64,000 nt of DNA from Kribbella solani. GTDB taxonomy: Bacteria; Actinomycetota; Actinomycetes; Propionibacteriales; Kribbellaceae. The position numbers and the translations under genes were made by a program. This document shows, one piece after another, positions 52,432 through 63,703 of this stretch. Under the pieces are notes generated by a model. The model saw only the letters and a list, made by a program, of their open reading frames with translations, did no database searches and was not told the origin of the DNA. The stretch lies in NCBI RefSeq assembly GCF_014205295.1, contig NZ_JACHNF010000001.1:4092001-4156000 (forward strand), given 5' to 3'. The first letter of the stretch is position 1; each line of letters opens with the position of its first letter.

Positions 52432-53490
52432 TTACTCCGTTCGATCCAGGCGGGCGACACCGATAGCGGCGTCGGCCATCCCGTAGAACACGTACCGGAC
52501 GCCGTCGACCTCCTCGATGGCGGTGGGAAATACGACGTTGCCGACCGTTCCGACCTTCTCCTCCTCGGTCTCCGGCACCATCAAGGGCTCGGAGGTACGG
52601 GCGATCACCCGCGTGACGTCAGCGGGATCAAGGATCAGCGCCCCAGCCGCGTACCGGACCTTCTGCGTGGTCGGATCGAATCCCGCGGGCTGTTCACCGG
52701 TGACGCCGTGATGAATCACCAGCCACCCCTCCGGCACCCGCAGCGGCGCCGGACCGGCACCGATCTTCAACTCCTCGAAGGGGTGCTCCGACATCGCGAC
52801 CAAGCGGTGCTGCCGCAGATGGACCAGGTTGCGTACGTCGGCCGCAACCTCCGCGACCGGAACGAACGACACCCAGATCCCCGGCCGGTCATCGGTGACC
52901 CCGGCCGGCAGGTGCACGCCTTCGCCCTCGCGGAACCAGCCGAGGTCCCACATCGGCCGGTGCAGCATCGCGTACGACGGCTCGCCATCCGGACCGGGCA
53001 CCGGTTCGGGAAAGAACACCGTGTCCTTGTTCGGAAAGAGATTCAGATCGGTGTCCAGCGAGGGCTGGTACTCGAAGTGCAACGGCCCCAACCGGCGCCA
53101 CTCGCGCAGGTCGGACGAAACCGCGAGCGCCGGCTTCGGGCCGAGCGGCCCGTACGCGACGTAGGTCATCACATGCAGCCCGAGCGACGGCACGTACGTC
53201 ACCCGCGGGTCCTCGACGCCGGCGTTGTTCTTGCCCCGTTCCCACCCCTCGTCCGGCGCGAGCACGACCCCTTCGCGGCGTACGCCGGCCGGAACGCCGT
53301 CGTCGAGCAGCACCTCCGCCAGGCCGACCCGAGATACGTTGCCGGTAGCAACCAGCCGCGGCAGCAGGTACAACGTTCCGTCGGGAGTGTGCCCGGTGGC
53401 CGGGTTCAGCACCCCCTCGGCCTCGAGGTCGTTGCCCGGCTCGGCCGTCATCAGTACGCCGACGCGGGTGAGGGTATAGGGAACAGTCAC
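52432..53490 (-). CDS. Glycoside hydrolase family 130 protein
   Basis: A 352-residue five-bladed beta-propeller enzyme of the GH130 type. NNAGVEDPRVTYVPSLGLHVMTYVAYGP holds the conserved Asp-Pro-Arg of the active site; DKDTVFFPEPV-like and VGTVGNVVFPTAI motifs also fit. GH130 enzymes phosphorolyse or hydrolyse beta-mannosides. No signal peptide, so it acts on imported oligosaccharide. The start is GTG 53490 (VTVPYTLTRVGVLM) with GAAGGG upstream; the long upstream extension is antisense to the permease gene region. It lies between the permease gene and the six-hairpin gene of one operon. Confidence 0.88.
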   Translation of the reverse strand: MTVPYTLTRVGVLMTAEPGNDLEAEGVLNPATGHTPDGTLYLLPRLVATGNVSRVGLAEVLLDDGVPAGVRREGVVLAPDEGWERGKNNAGVEDPRVTYVPSLGLHVMTYVAYGPLGPKPALAVSSDLREWRRLGPLHFEYQPSLDTDLNLFPNKDTVFFPEPVPGPDGEPSYAMLHRPMWDLGWFREGEGVHLPAGVTDDRPGIWVSFVPVAEVAADVRNLVHLRQHRLVAMSEHPFEELKIGAGPAPLRVPEGWLVIHHGVTGEQPAGFDPTTQKVRYAAGALILDPADVTRVIARTSEPLMVPETEEEKVGTVGNVVFPTAIEEVDGVRYVFYGMADAAIGVARLDRTE

Positions 53491-53507
53491 GGAAAGCCCT
53501 TCTGGAA

Positions 53508-54326
53508 TTAGCCTTTGACGCCGGACGACAGGTTGCTGGAAATGAACCGGCGCTGGAAGATCACGAACAATGCGACGGCCGGAGCGGCCAGTACGCACGC
53601 CCCGGCGAGGACCGCGCCGAACGGATTCGCTGCCCGCGCCGACACGGTGGTGAGGTAGTTGGACAGCGAGACCGCGAGCGGCTGCAGGTCTTGCTGCTTG
53701 GTAATCAGGAACGGCCAGAGGAACTCGTTCCACGGCCCGATGAAAGTCAGCAGTACGCCGGTCAGCAGCGCGGGCCGAACCAGCGGTACGGCGACCCGCC
53801 ACAGAATGCTCAACTCCGACGCCCCGTCGATCCGGGCCGCGTCGAACAACTCGGCCGGCAACTGCAGGAAGTACTGCCGGAAAACGAACACCGCGGTGGA
53901 GTTGATCAGGAACGGCAGAATCATCCCGAGGTACGAGTCGGCCAGCCCGTAACTGCGCACGATCAGCACGTACAGCGGAATCGTCAGCAGCTGAAACGGA
54001 ACTACTTGGATCAGCAGCATCAAATTGAAGACCAGGCCCCGGCCGCGGAACTGCAGCCGCGCCAGCGCATAGCCCGCGAGTACGCCGAACACCAACGTAC
54101 CGAGGATGACGCCACCGGTGAAGATGCCCGAATTGATCAGCGACCGGCCGAGGTCGATCGCCTTGTTGATCTCGGCGTAGTTGTGCCCAGTCAGGTTTCC
54201 CGGTTGCGGGAACGCGCCGCCGACCGACGGGTCCGGCTCCCTCTGCAGCGAGCCGATCAGCATGTAGTAGAACGGGAACAGGAACACGAAAGCGCCGATC
54301 AGCAGCGCGACGAACTTACGCTTCAC
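53508..54326 (-). CDS. ABC sugar transporter permease (MalG-like)
   Basis: A 272-residue inner-membrane permease with six helices. The EAA loop that docks the ATPase reads ELFDAARIDGASELSILWRVAVPLVRPAL. The N-terminal helix FVALLIGAFVFLFPFYYMLIGSL is typical of MalG/CUT1 carbohydrate systems. GTG 54326 overlaps the stop of the partner permease (GTGA at 54323-54326). The ATP-binding subunit is not encoded in the operon, so a shared MsiK-type ATPase is likely, as usual for actinobacterial CUT1 transporters. Confidence 0.94.
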   Translation of the reverse strand: MKRKFVALLIGAFVFLFPFYYMLIGSLQREPDPSVGGAFPQPGNLTGHNYAEINKAIDLGRSLINSGIFTGGVILGTLVFGVLAGYALARLQFRGRGLVFNLMLLIQVVPFQLLTIPLYVLIVRSYGLADSYLGMILPFLINSTAVFVFRQYFLQLPAELFDAARIDGASELSILWRVAVPLVRPALLTGVLLTFIGPWNEFLWPFLITKQQDLQPLAVSLSNYLTTVSARAANPFGAVLAGACVLAAPAVALFVIFQRRFISSNLSSGVKG

Positions 54327-55219
54327 GAGTCCTCCTTCCCGACGAACTTGCGTTCGATCAAGGCAAGCAACAGGACACCGATCACCAGCAGCACGCCGAT
54401 CGCGGCGCCGACGTCCGGGTTTCCCTGCTCGATTCCGCGCTGGTACATGATCAGTACCGGCGAGGCGGACGCTCCGTCCGGACCACCGCCTCCGGTCAAC
54501 AGGTACGGCTCGGTGAAGAGGTTCGCGCCGGTGACCGTCGCCAGCAGTACGACCAGCGTGGTCGCCGGCCGCACCCCCGGCACCGTCACGTTGAGGAACG
54601 ACTTCCACCGCCCCGCGCCGTCCATCGACGCGGCCTCGTAAAGGTCCTTGGACACGTTCTGCAGCGCGGCCAGGTAAAGCAGGATGAAGAATCCGAGCTG
54701 TTTCCAGGTCACGTAGATCGCCACCGTCGGCATCGCCAGTCCCGAGTTCACCAGCCAGGACGGGTCCGGCGCGAGCGGCCCGAGGACGGAATTGACCAGC
54801 CCGTTCGAGTTGAACAGGAACAGCCAGACCCCCACGACCGCGACCGCGGCGGTGACGTACGGAACGTAGTACGAAACCCGGAAGAACGTACGCCACCGGA
54901 TCGCCGCGTTCAGCGCGTTCGCAAGACCCAGCGACAGTACGACCGTCAGCGGAACGTTGATCACCAGGAAAACGAGAACATTCCCGAACGCACGCCGTAC
55001 GGCCGGATCCGACAACACCGTCACGTAATTGGCGAACCCGACGAACGGCCGATCCACGACCGCGCCCGGCGCCGCGAAGAAGTAGTCGTGGAACGACATG
55101 TACACCGCGAACCCGAGCGGATACGCGAACACCGCGGCCAGGAAGACAACGTACGGCGTGACGAACGCGGTCCCGATCGGATGCGCGCCCAGCACCCGGG
55201 CCAGCGGTCCACGTCTCAT
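54323..55219 (-). CDS. ABC sugar transporter permease (MalF-like)
   Basis: A 298-residue permease. FVTPYVVFLAAVFAYPLGFAVYMSFHDYFF is the first helix and family hallmark; the EAA loop is DLYEAASMDGAGRWKSFLNVTVPGVRPATTLVV. It pairs with the MalG-like protein to form the channel of a CUT1 importer. Its ATG overlaps the binding-protein stop (ATGA at 55216-55219), so the operon is tightly coupled. Confidence 0.94.
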   Translation of the reverse strand: MRRGPLARVLGAHPIGTAFVTPYVVFLAAVFAYPLGFAVYMSFHDYFFAAPGAVVDRPFVGFANYVTVLSDPAVRRAFGNVLVFLVINVPLTVVLSLGLANALNAAIRWRTFFRVSYYVPYVTAAVAVVGVWLFLFNSNGLVNSVLGPLAPDPSWLVNSGLAMPTVAIYVTWKQLGFFILLYLAALQNVSKDLYEAASMDGAGRWKSFLNVTVPGVRPATTLVVLLATVTGANLFTEPYLLTGGGGPDGASASPVLIMYQRGIEQGNPDVGAAIGVLLVIGVLLLALIERKFVGKEDS

Positions 55220-56481
55220 GATTGTTTGACGAGTTCGTCGACCTTCTGGGCGGCGCCGTCGAGGGCCGCGCCGGTGTCCTGCTGCCCGAAGATCACCGAT
55301 TTCGAGTACGCGTCCCGGAAGGTCTGCCAGATCGTGATCGAGTTCGGTACGTTCGGCACCTCGACCGTACGCGATGCCTGGTTCGCGAAACCCTGGTAAT
55401 CCGGGTTCTTGGCGAAATAGTCGGCGTACGTGGTCGCGACGTCCTTACGCAACGGCATCTGTCCGGTCGCGGCCAGGAACTTCCCGTCCTGTTCCTTGCT
55501 GGTGGCAAACTTCAGTACGTCCGCCGCGGTGCCGCGATTCTTGCAGGCGGAGTACATCGCGACGTTCTTCGCGTCACTGAAGGTGTGGATCTCGTCCGGC
55601 GCCTTCCCGGCCGAGGTCGGCACCGGCACGACGCCCCAGTCGACCTTGCCCTGGTACGTCGCGATCGCCCACGGACCGACCACCGCCATCGCGGCCGTAC
55701 CGTCGACGAACGCGTCCCCGGTGTACTTCTCCGGTGACGCCAGCTTGTCCTGATACATCGTCCGCCAGAAGTCCGCGACCTTCTTACCCTCGTCGCCGGC
55801 GAACTGAGCCTTGCCGTCGGCAACCAACTGCTTGCCACCGCTCTCGGCCGCGAACAGTGGGTAGAAGTCGAACCAGGACTGGAAGAACTCGTTGCTCGGC
55901 GCCGGATAGATGGCGAACTTCGCCGCCTTCGACGCGACGATCTTGCGCGAGGTCGCGAGGAACTCGTCGTACGTCTTCAGGGACGGATTCGTGATGCCGG
56001 CCTTCGCGAAGATCTTCTTGTTGTAGAAGATCATCACCGGGTTGGATTTCCACGGCAGCTGGTAGTACTTCCCGTCCGGCGACTTGTACTGCCGTGCCAC
56101 CTCGCCGGACCGCTCCTCGATGTAGGACGCGTCCAGCGGCACCAACCCGCCCTGCTTCTGGAACTGCGATACCGAGGCCGGTGACGTGTTGAAGATCAGG
56201 CACGGCGCGTTGCCGGCCGTGATCGCGGCCCCGATCACCTCTTCGGACGACTTCCCGGTCGGGATCTCCTGCGCGGTGATCTTCTGGTCCGCGTGCTCGG
56301 CGTTCCAGGCCGCGACCATCTGCTTGCCCCAGGCCACTTCTTCGGCGTTGTTCGAGTACCAGATCGTGATCGGCCCGCGGGCCTTCGCGGCGGCGTCGGC
56401 GTCACCAGCGCCGCCGCTACCACCACAGGCGGCGAGCGAACCGGCCAGGACAACGGCCAGCAGTCCAGCTTGGAGCTTCAT
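55216..56481 (-). CDS. ABC sugar-binding lipoprotein
   Basis: A 421-residue extracellular solute-binding protein (family 1). The lipobox LAGSLAACGG (Cys about residue 19) anchors it to the membrane. ITIWYSNNAEEVAWGKQMVAAWN opens the first lobe, and NPVMIFYNKKIFAKAGI, GTAAMAVVGPWAIATYQGKVDWGVVPVP and PLRKDV are typical of CUT1 sugar receptors. Several surface Trp/Tyr residues fit sugar stacking. An AGGAGG-type site (complement of CCTCCT) precedes the ATG. Second gene of the LacI operon; given GH130, beta-mannosides are a reasonable guess for the ligand. Confidence 0.93.
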   Translation of the reverse strand: MKLQAGLLAVVLAGSLAACGGSGGAGDADAAAKARGPITIWYSNNAEEVAWGKQMVAAWNAEHADQKITAQEIPTGKSSEEVIGAAITAGNAPCLIFNTSPASVSQFQKQGGLVPLDASYIEERSGEVARQYKSPDGKYYQLPWKSNPVMIFYNKKIFAKAGITNPSLKTYDEFLATSRKIVASKAAKFAIYPAPSNEFFQSWFDFYPLFAAESGGKQLVADGKAQFAGDEGKKVADFWRTMYQDKLASPEKYTGDAFVDGTAAMAVVGPWAIATYQGKVDWGVVPVPTSAGKAPDEIHTFSDAKNVAMYSACKNRGTAADVLKFATSKEQDGKFLAATGQMPLRKDVATTYADYFAKNPDYQGFANQASRTVEVPNVPNSITIWQTFRDAYSKSVIFGQQDTGAALDGAAQKVDELVKQS

Positions 56482-56521
56482 AGGTCCTCCTAGGGGCCTG
56501 GAACGCCTGGTGCGCGGGGCA

Positions 56522-57553
56522 CTATGCAGGCGCCTGAACAGGGGGTACGGCGGTGGAGCGGCGACGGACGAGCTGAGCGGGCGGGAGCTCGACGTCGAGG
56601 ATCTCGGCCTCGCCGTCGACGACCCGGTTCAGGGTCTGGGCGGCGGCGACGCCGAAGTGGAACGGATCGGCCCGGACCGTGGTCAGGCCGGGGTGTACGT
56701 ACTCGGCGAGCTCGCTGTCGTCGAAGCCGGCGATGCTGAGGTCGTCCGGCACGGTCAGGCCGGCTGCCTGCGCGGCGCCGAGGCCGGCGATCGCCATCCG
56801 GTCGTTCGCGTACACGATCGCGGTCGGCGGCTCCGGCAGCGCGAGCAACCGCCGGGTGGCCTCGATCCCGCCGGCCGCGGTGAAGTCGCCGGCCTCGACC
56901 GCCACCGGCTCCAGCCCGGCCACGGTCAGCGTCTCGACGAACGCCGTCGAACGCGCGGACGCGTGCACGAACGCCGACGGGCCGGCCACATGCGCGATCC
57001 GGGTGTGCCCGAGCTCCAGCAGGTGCTGGACGACCGCGACGATGCCAGGCCGGTCGTCCAGTACGACGGCCGGGAACGGCGACTCCCCGTCCGGGCGGTT
57101 CAGCGTGACCGCCGGCAGTCCGAGCTCGACCAGCAAGTCGATCCGCGGGTCGTCGTACCGCAGGTCGGAGAGGAACACCCCGTCGACCCGGCCGTCCCGT
57201 GCGAGCCGCTGGTACCCATCGGCCTCCGAGCCGTCGGCGACCACCTGCAGGACCAGCGCCTGCCCGTGCTCGGACAGCACGCTCTCGACCCCGGCGATGA
57301 ACGCCGGGAAGAACGGGTCCGACGACAACACGGCCGGATCCCGGGTGATCACCAGACCGAGCGCGAACGCCTTCGAGACCGACAGCGAGCGGGCCCGGTT
57401 GCTCGGCCGCCAGCCGAGCTCGTCCGCGGCCGCGAGGATCTTGTCGACGGTCGCGGTGGCCAGCCCGGGCCGCCCGTTGAGCGCGAACGAGACCGACCCC
57501 TTGGACACCCCGGCGCGCCGGGCCACATCCGCGATGGTCGGTCGTTTCGTCAC
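56522..57553 (-). CDS. LacI-family transcriptional regulator
   Basis: A 343-residue repressor. The N-terminal HTH and hinge are PTIADVARRAGVSKGSVSFALNGRPGLATATVDKILAAADELGWRP. The periplasmic-binding-like core follows (ALGLVITRDPAVLSSDPFFPAFIAG, VDGVFLSDLRYDDPRIDLL, AIVYANDRMAIAGLGAAQAAGL). GTG 57553 has GGAGGATC upstream. It is first in the operon with the sugar transporter, GH130 and six-hairpin protein. Twin palindromes 12 and 33 bp upstream of its start should be its operators, so it represses its own operon until the sugar binds. Confidence 0.94.
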   Translation of the reverse strand: MTKRPTIADVARRAGVSKGSVSFALNGRPGLATATVDKILAAADELGWRPSNRARSLSVSKAFALGLVITRDPAVLSSDPFFPAFIAGVESVLSEHGQALVLQVVADGSEADGYQRLARDGRVDGVFLSDLRYDDPRIDLLVELGLPAVTLNRPDGESPFPAVVLDDRPGIVAVVQHLLELGHTRIAHVAGPSAFVHASARSTAFVETLTVAGLEPVAVEAGDFTAAGGIEATRRLLALPEPPTAIVYANDRMAIAGLGAAQAAGLTVPDDLSIAGFDDSELAEYVHPGLTTVRADPFHFGVAAAQTLNRVVDGEAEILDVELPPAQLVRRRSTAVPPVQAPA

Positions 57554-57564
57554 GCGATCCTCCG

Positions 57565-57601
57565 TTTAAACCGGTTTAAAAGCTATTCAAACCGGTTTAA
57601 A
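57565..57601. promoter_or_regulatory. Twin LacI-type operator palindromes
   Basis: TTTAAACCGGTTTAAA (57565-57580) is a perfect 16-bp palindrome with the central CG typical of LacI-family sites. TTCAAACCGGTTTAAA (57586-57601) is a second copy with one mismatch. Their centres are 21 bp apart, two helical turns, so two repressor dimers would sit on the same DNA face. AT-rich against the GC-rich background. Confidence 0.88.
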
Positions 57602-57684
57602 TCATCGCTGTCAAGAGCTTGGCGCAGCGTCAGGCATGAGATCGGTGCGACGTCAGCGTGGTGGTGAGATAGCGTCTCGCACTG

Positions 57685-58533
57685 ATGGAGCAGATCGTTT
57701 CCAGGCGCACTCGCCGCCTGCTCGCCGCCGTCACGGCAGCCGTTCTCGTCGTCGCCGGAGCCAGCTACCTGTTGACCCGGGACCACGAACGCGACCTGCC
57801 CGCCGACCACGCCGACGCCGTGGCCATCCTCCTGCCGCCGCCGCATGCCGAGTTCGACTACCAGCTCGGCGGCGCGTACGCCCCACCCGCCGGCGTCCAG
57901 GTAGTCACCCGGGACCGGGCCGCCGCGCCGGCCGCCGGTCTCTACAACATCTGCTACGTGAACGCCTTCCAGGTGCAGCCCGGCGAGGAAGGACAGTGGG
58001 CCGCCGACCTGCTGCTCCGCGATGCCAAGGGCAACGTTGTGATCGACGAGGACTGGGACGAGGCGCTGCTCGACCTGCGCACCGCCGACAAGCGGAACCG
58101 GATCGCCGCCAAGGTCAACGGCTGGATCGACGGCTGTGCGGCCAAGGGCTATCAGGCAATCGAGCCGGACAACTACGACAGCTACACCCGTTCGAAGCAG
58201 TTGCTGACGGCATCACAGGCCAAGGAGTTCGCGGCCTTGCTGGCCGCGCACGCGCACTCGAAGGGCCTTGCCATCGGGCAGAAGAACGCGTCCGACCTGG
58301 CCGGTGACCGGAAGACCGTCGGCCTGGACTTCGCCGTCGCCGAAGAGTGCGGCCAGTACGGCGAATGCGGTGACTATGTCGGCGCCTTCGGCAACAACGT
58401 GATCGTGATCGAGTACACCGATCAGGGCCGGAAGACCGCCTGCACGCGGTACGGCGGCACGCTGTCGATCGTGCAGCGCGACCTGAACGTGTCGCCGGCG
58501 GGTGATGCCGAGTACGTCCGCAAGACCTGCTGA
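57685..58533 (+). CDS. GH114-like protein (endo-alpha-1,4-polygalactosaminidase family)
   Basis: A 282-residue exported protein. A hydrophobic N-terminal segment (about 11-27) serves as signal or anchor. The barrel motifs AGLYNICYVNAFQVQPGEE, GYQAIEPDNYDSYTRS, AIGQKNASDLAG and FAVAEECGQYGECGDYV are those of GH114. The Asp in EPDNYD and the Glu in VAEEC are the expected catalytic acids. Family members cut galactosamine-containing exopolysaccharides such as Pel-like polymers. It is single, divergent from the LacI operon. Confidence 0.9.
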   Translation: MEQIVSRRTRRLLAAVTAAVLVVAGASYLLTRDHERDLPADHADAVAILLPPPHAEFDYQLGGAYAPPAGVQVVTRDRAAAPAAGLYNICYVNAFQVQPGEEGQWAADLLLRDAKGNVVIDEDWDEALLDLRTADKRNRIAAKVNGWIDGCAAKGYQAIEPDNYDSYTRSKQLLTASQAKEFAALLAAHAHSKGLAIGQKNASDLAGDRKTVGLDFAVAEECGQYGECGDYVGAFGNNVIVIEYTDQGRKTACTRYGGTLSIVQRDLNVSPAGDAEYVRKTC

Positions 58534-58649
58534 ACGCCGGCGGCACTCGTACGGGACAGCATGCACCGAACGCATGCCTGCCCTGACGATTCGGAACTTG
58601 TCCCTTGCATCGCGCGGACCGAAGGTTGAACGCGACGAAGGGATATCAG

Positions 58650-59381
58650 GTGAAGGAACGTCTACTGGAGCTGTTCTTCGAACGAGCTCGGGTCGTGTCG
58701 GTGCAGCATGCCGCCAAGCGGTTCCGCAAGATCCGCTTGACCGGTCCGGCAATCAAGGACTACGAGTACCAGCCGGGCCAGCAGGTCCGACTGCAGGTCA
58801 ACGATGTCTTCGCTCCGTCGAGCTGGCGCGCCGGACTGCTGCGGACGTACTCGGTGTGGACGCATGACGAAACCACTTTGGAGCTCTGCGTTCTGGAGCA
58901 CGGGGTCAGCGGTCCGGGCGCGGAATGGGCCCGCCAGGTGCAACCGGGAGATGAAGTATGGCTGACCAAGCCCGAGGGCCGGTTCACGCTGCGGCCGGAC
59001 GCCACCTACCACCTGTTCATCGGCGAGGAGACCGCATCGGTGGCGTTCGGCTCCATGCTGCGGGCACTCCCGGCCGGAGCACTGTACGACGCGGTGGTAG
59101 AGGTCGACAGTCCCGCTGATCAGCTGCCCCTCGACACGCAGGCCAACGGCCGCCTCACCTGGCTGCACCGTCAGGGCGCGCCTGCAGCCGGGTCGGAATC
59201 CTTGCTCACGGCGCTGCGCGAGCTGGAGTTGCCGGCCGGAACCTCCCGAGTGGCCTACGTCGCCGGAGAAGCGCGCACGGTTCAGGCGGTCCGCGCCCAA
59301 CTGGTGCAAGACCGCGGCTGGCAACGGCGCTCGGTACTGACCAAACCGTTCTGGACGCCCGGAAAACGCGGTCTGGAGTGA
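58650..59381 (+). CDS. Siderophore-interacting flavoprotein (SIP)
   Basis: A 243-residue FAD-dependent ferric-siderophore reductase-like protein. The FAD domain has KRFRKIRLTGPAIKDYEYQPGQQVRLQV and the flavin motif RTYSVW. The C-terminal NAD(P)H-like SIP domain ends with VAYVAGEARTVQAVRAQL and TKPFWTPGKRG. It would release iron from siderophores in the cytoplasm. GTG 58650 has GAAGGG upstream at good spacing. No siderophore transporter is near. It ends 4 bp from the convergent LysR gene. Confidence 0.9.
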   Translation: MKERLLELFFERARVVSVQHAAKRFRKIRLTGPAIKDYEYQPGQQVRLQVNDVFAPSSWRAGLLRTYSVWTHDETTLELCVLEHGVSGPGAEWARQVQPGDEVWLTKPEGRFTLRPDATYHLFIGEETASVAFGSMLRALPAGALYDAVVEVDSPADQLPLDTQANGRLTWLHRQGAPAAGSESLLTALRELELPAGTSRVAYVAGEARTVQAVRAQLVQDRGWQRRSVLTKPFWTPGKRGLE

Positions 59382-59385
59382 TGAG

Positions 59386-60291
59386 CTAAGGACTGAGCAA
59401 GTCGTCCACAATCGTCACCACCGCCGCGCGCAACCACCCGTGTACTGGGACGTCGTCATTCCGCCGATGCCACGCCATCGCGAACTCGACTGTTGGCAGC
59501 TCCAACGGAATCGGCCGGTACACCACGGGCAGCACCTCGGCGTAGTGCGCCGCGACCCGGCTCGGCAAGATCGCCAGCGCACCGCCGTTCAGAACAGTCA
59601 GCGCGGCGGCCCAGGACGTCGAGGTGGTCGCGCGCACCGTACGCGCCAGACCCTGCTCCTGCAAAGCCCGGTCGAGTACGTCCTGCAGCCGCCCGCGCCG
59701 CGAAACGGTGAGCTGCTCGGCGGCGGCGAACGCCTCCAAAGTCATCGGCCCGGCAGCCAGCGGATGGTCGCGGTGCAGCAAGGCCACCATCCGCTCGACC
59801 CCGAGCCGCTTGCTACGGATATCGGCCGGCAAGGCGCCGTAGTGACCAAGGTCGAGATCGATGTCGTCATGCCGCAGCACGGTCGGGTCATCGTCTCCTT
59901 CGGGCAGTAACCGCAACTGCACTCTCGGCGCCTCGACTCGCAGCCGACGCTCCAGCGGCGGCAGGAACAGCATATGCACATCCGGGCTGCTCCGCAGCGT
60001 CAGCACCGCCTCGATCGACGCCAGGTCCTTGGGCGGCACCGGCCGCAGCGCGCTGAGCGCGTCCGCCAGCGCCCGCTCGACAGCCGGCTGCAACTGCCGT
60101 GCACGTTCGGTCAGCACCAGGCCGCGCCCCGCAGGTGCCAGCAGCTCGTCACCGGTCACTCGGCGAAGGCGCGTCAGCGTACGGCTCATCGCCGACGCCG
60201 AGATGTTCATCCGCTCCGCAGCGCGGGCGACGCTGCCCTCGCGCAGCAACGCGTCCAGGGCCGGCAACAGATTCAGATCCGGTAGCTGCAT
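59386..60291 (-). CDS. LysR-family transcriptional regulator
   Basis: A 301-residue LysR protein. The HTH is NLLPALDALLREGSVARAAERMNISASAMSRTLTRLRRVTGDELL. The co-inducer domain follows from about 90 (VLTLRSSPDVHMLFLPPLERRLRVEAPRVQLRLLPEGDDDP). It is not divergent from a clear target: upstream lies the secA 3' end, and downstream the convergent SIP gene. Its regulon is unknown. Confidence 0.92.
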   Translation of the reverse strand: MQLPDLNLLPALDALLREGSVARAAERMNISASAMSRTLTRLRRVTGDELLAPAGRGLVLTERARQLQPAVERALADALSALRPVPPKDLASIEAVLTLRSSPDVHMLFLPPLERRLRVEAPRVQLRLLPEGDDDPTVLRHDDIDLDLGHYGALPADIRSKRLGVERMVALLHRDHPLAAGPMTLEAFAAAEQLTVSRRGRLQDVLDRALQEQGLARTVRATTSTSWAAALTVLNGGALAILPSRVAAHYAEVLPVVYRPIPLELPTVEFAMAWHRRNDDVPVHGWLRAAVVTIVDDLLSP

Positions 60292-60318
60292 ACGAGGCGA
60301 CCCTCCGCGGGGAACACA

Positions 60319-60348
60319 GAAGGGCCGGTCCGGGTGGACCAGCCCTTC
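60319..60348 (-). terminator. secA terminator hairpin
   Basis: GAAGGGCCGGTCC (60319-60331) and GGACCAGCCCTTC (60336-60348) form a 13-bp stem with one G-T pair and a 4-nt loop, 8 bp past the secA stop. A strong GC stem, typical of actinobacterial terminators that lack a long T-tract. Confidence 0.8.
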
Positions 60349-60355
60349 CAGGTGC

Positions 60356-63355
<3,000 letters not shown>

Positions 63356-63488
63356 GGTGGGGAGTTCTCTCCTTGCTGCTGAAGCCTGGAAGCGGGCGTC
63401 GCCGCATGGCACGACCGACCCGACGGAGGGCGTGCGTCCCCCATCGTACGGGTCCCGCCGCGCCAAGCCACGCCCGCAGCGTGCCTCG

Positions 63489-63652
63489 GAGGGTGTCTGA
63501 GGACTCTGCACCGTAGCGAGGAGGTGCTCGGCGCGGTAGCTCGGCGTGCGGGAGGGGAGGCCTCGATGTGGTTTCATCGTGGCCTTTCCTCCCGTGCGGC
63601 GAGGTGCCGTGCCGAGTGCCCCGCAGTAGGTGCAGGGTCCTCAGACACCCTC
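63489..63652. repeat. Nested-palindrome element, copy B
   Basis: A 164-bp element. Outer arms 63489-63510 and 63631-63652 pair at 21 of 22 positions. The core GGGAGGGGAGGCCTCGATG pairs with CATCGTGGCCTTTCCTCCC around a TGGTTT loop. The core region 63548-63613 is about 79% identical to 23787-23850, but the outer arms share nothing with copy A. It lies between the YcaQ-like gene end (51 bp away) and secA (134 bp before its start), on the same strand orientation as copy A relative to both neighbours. Confidence 0.85.
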
Positions 63653-63703
63653 TTGCGATGTTGGACCCACGCTCGGGTGGGCCGGAAAGTTCCCAGCGAC
63701 GTC

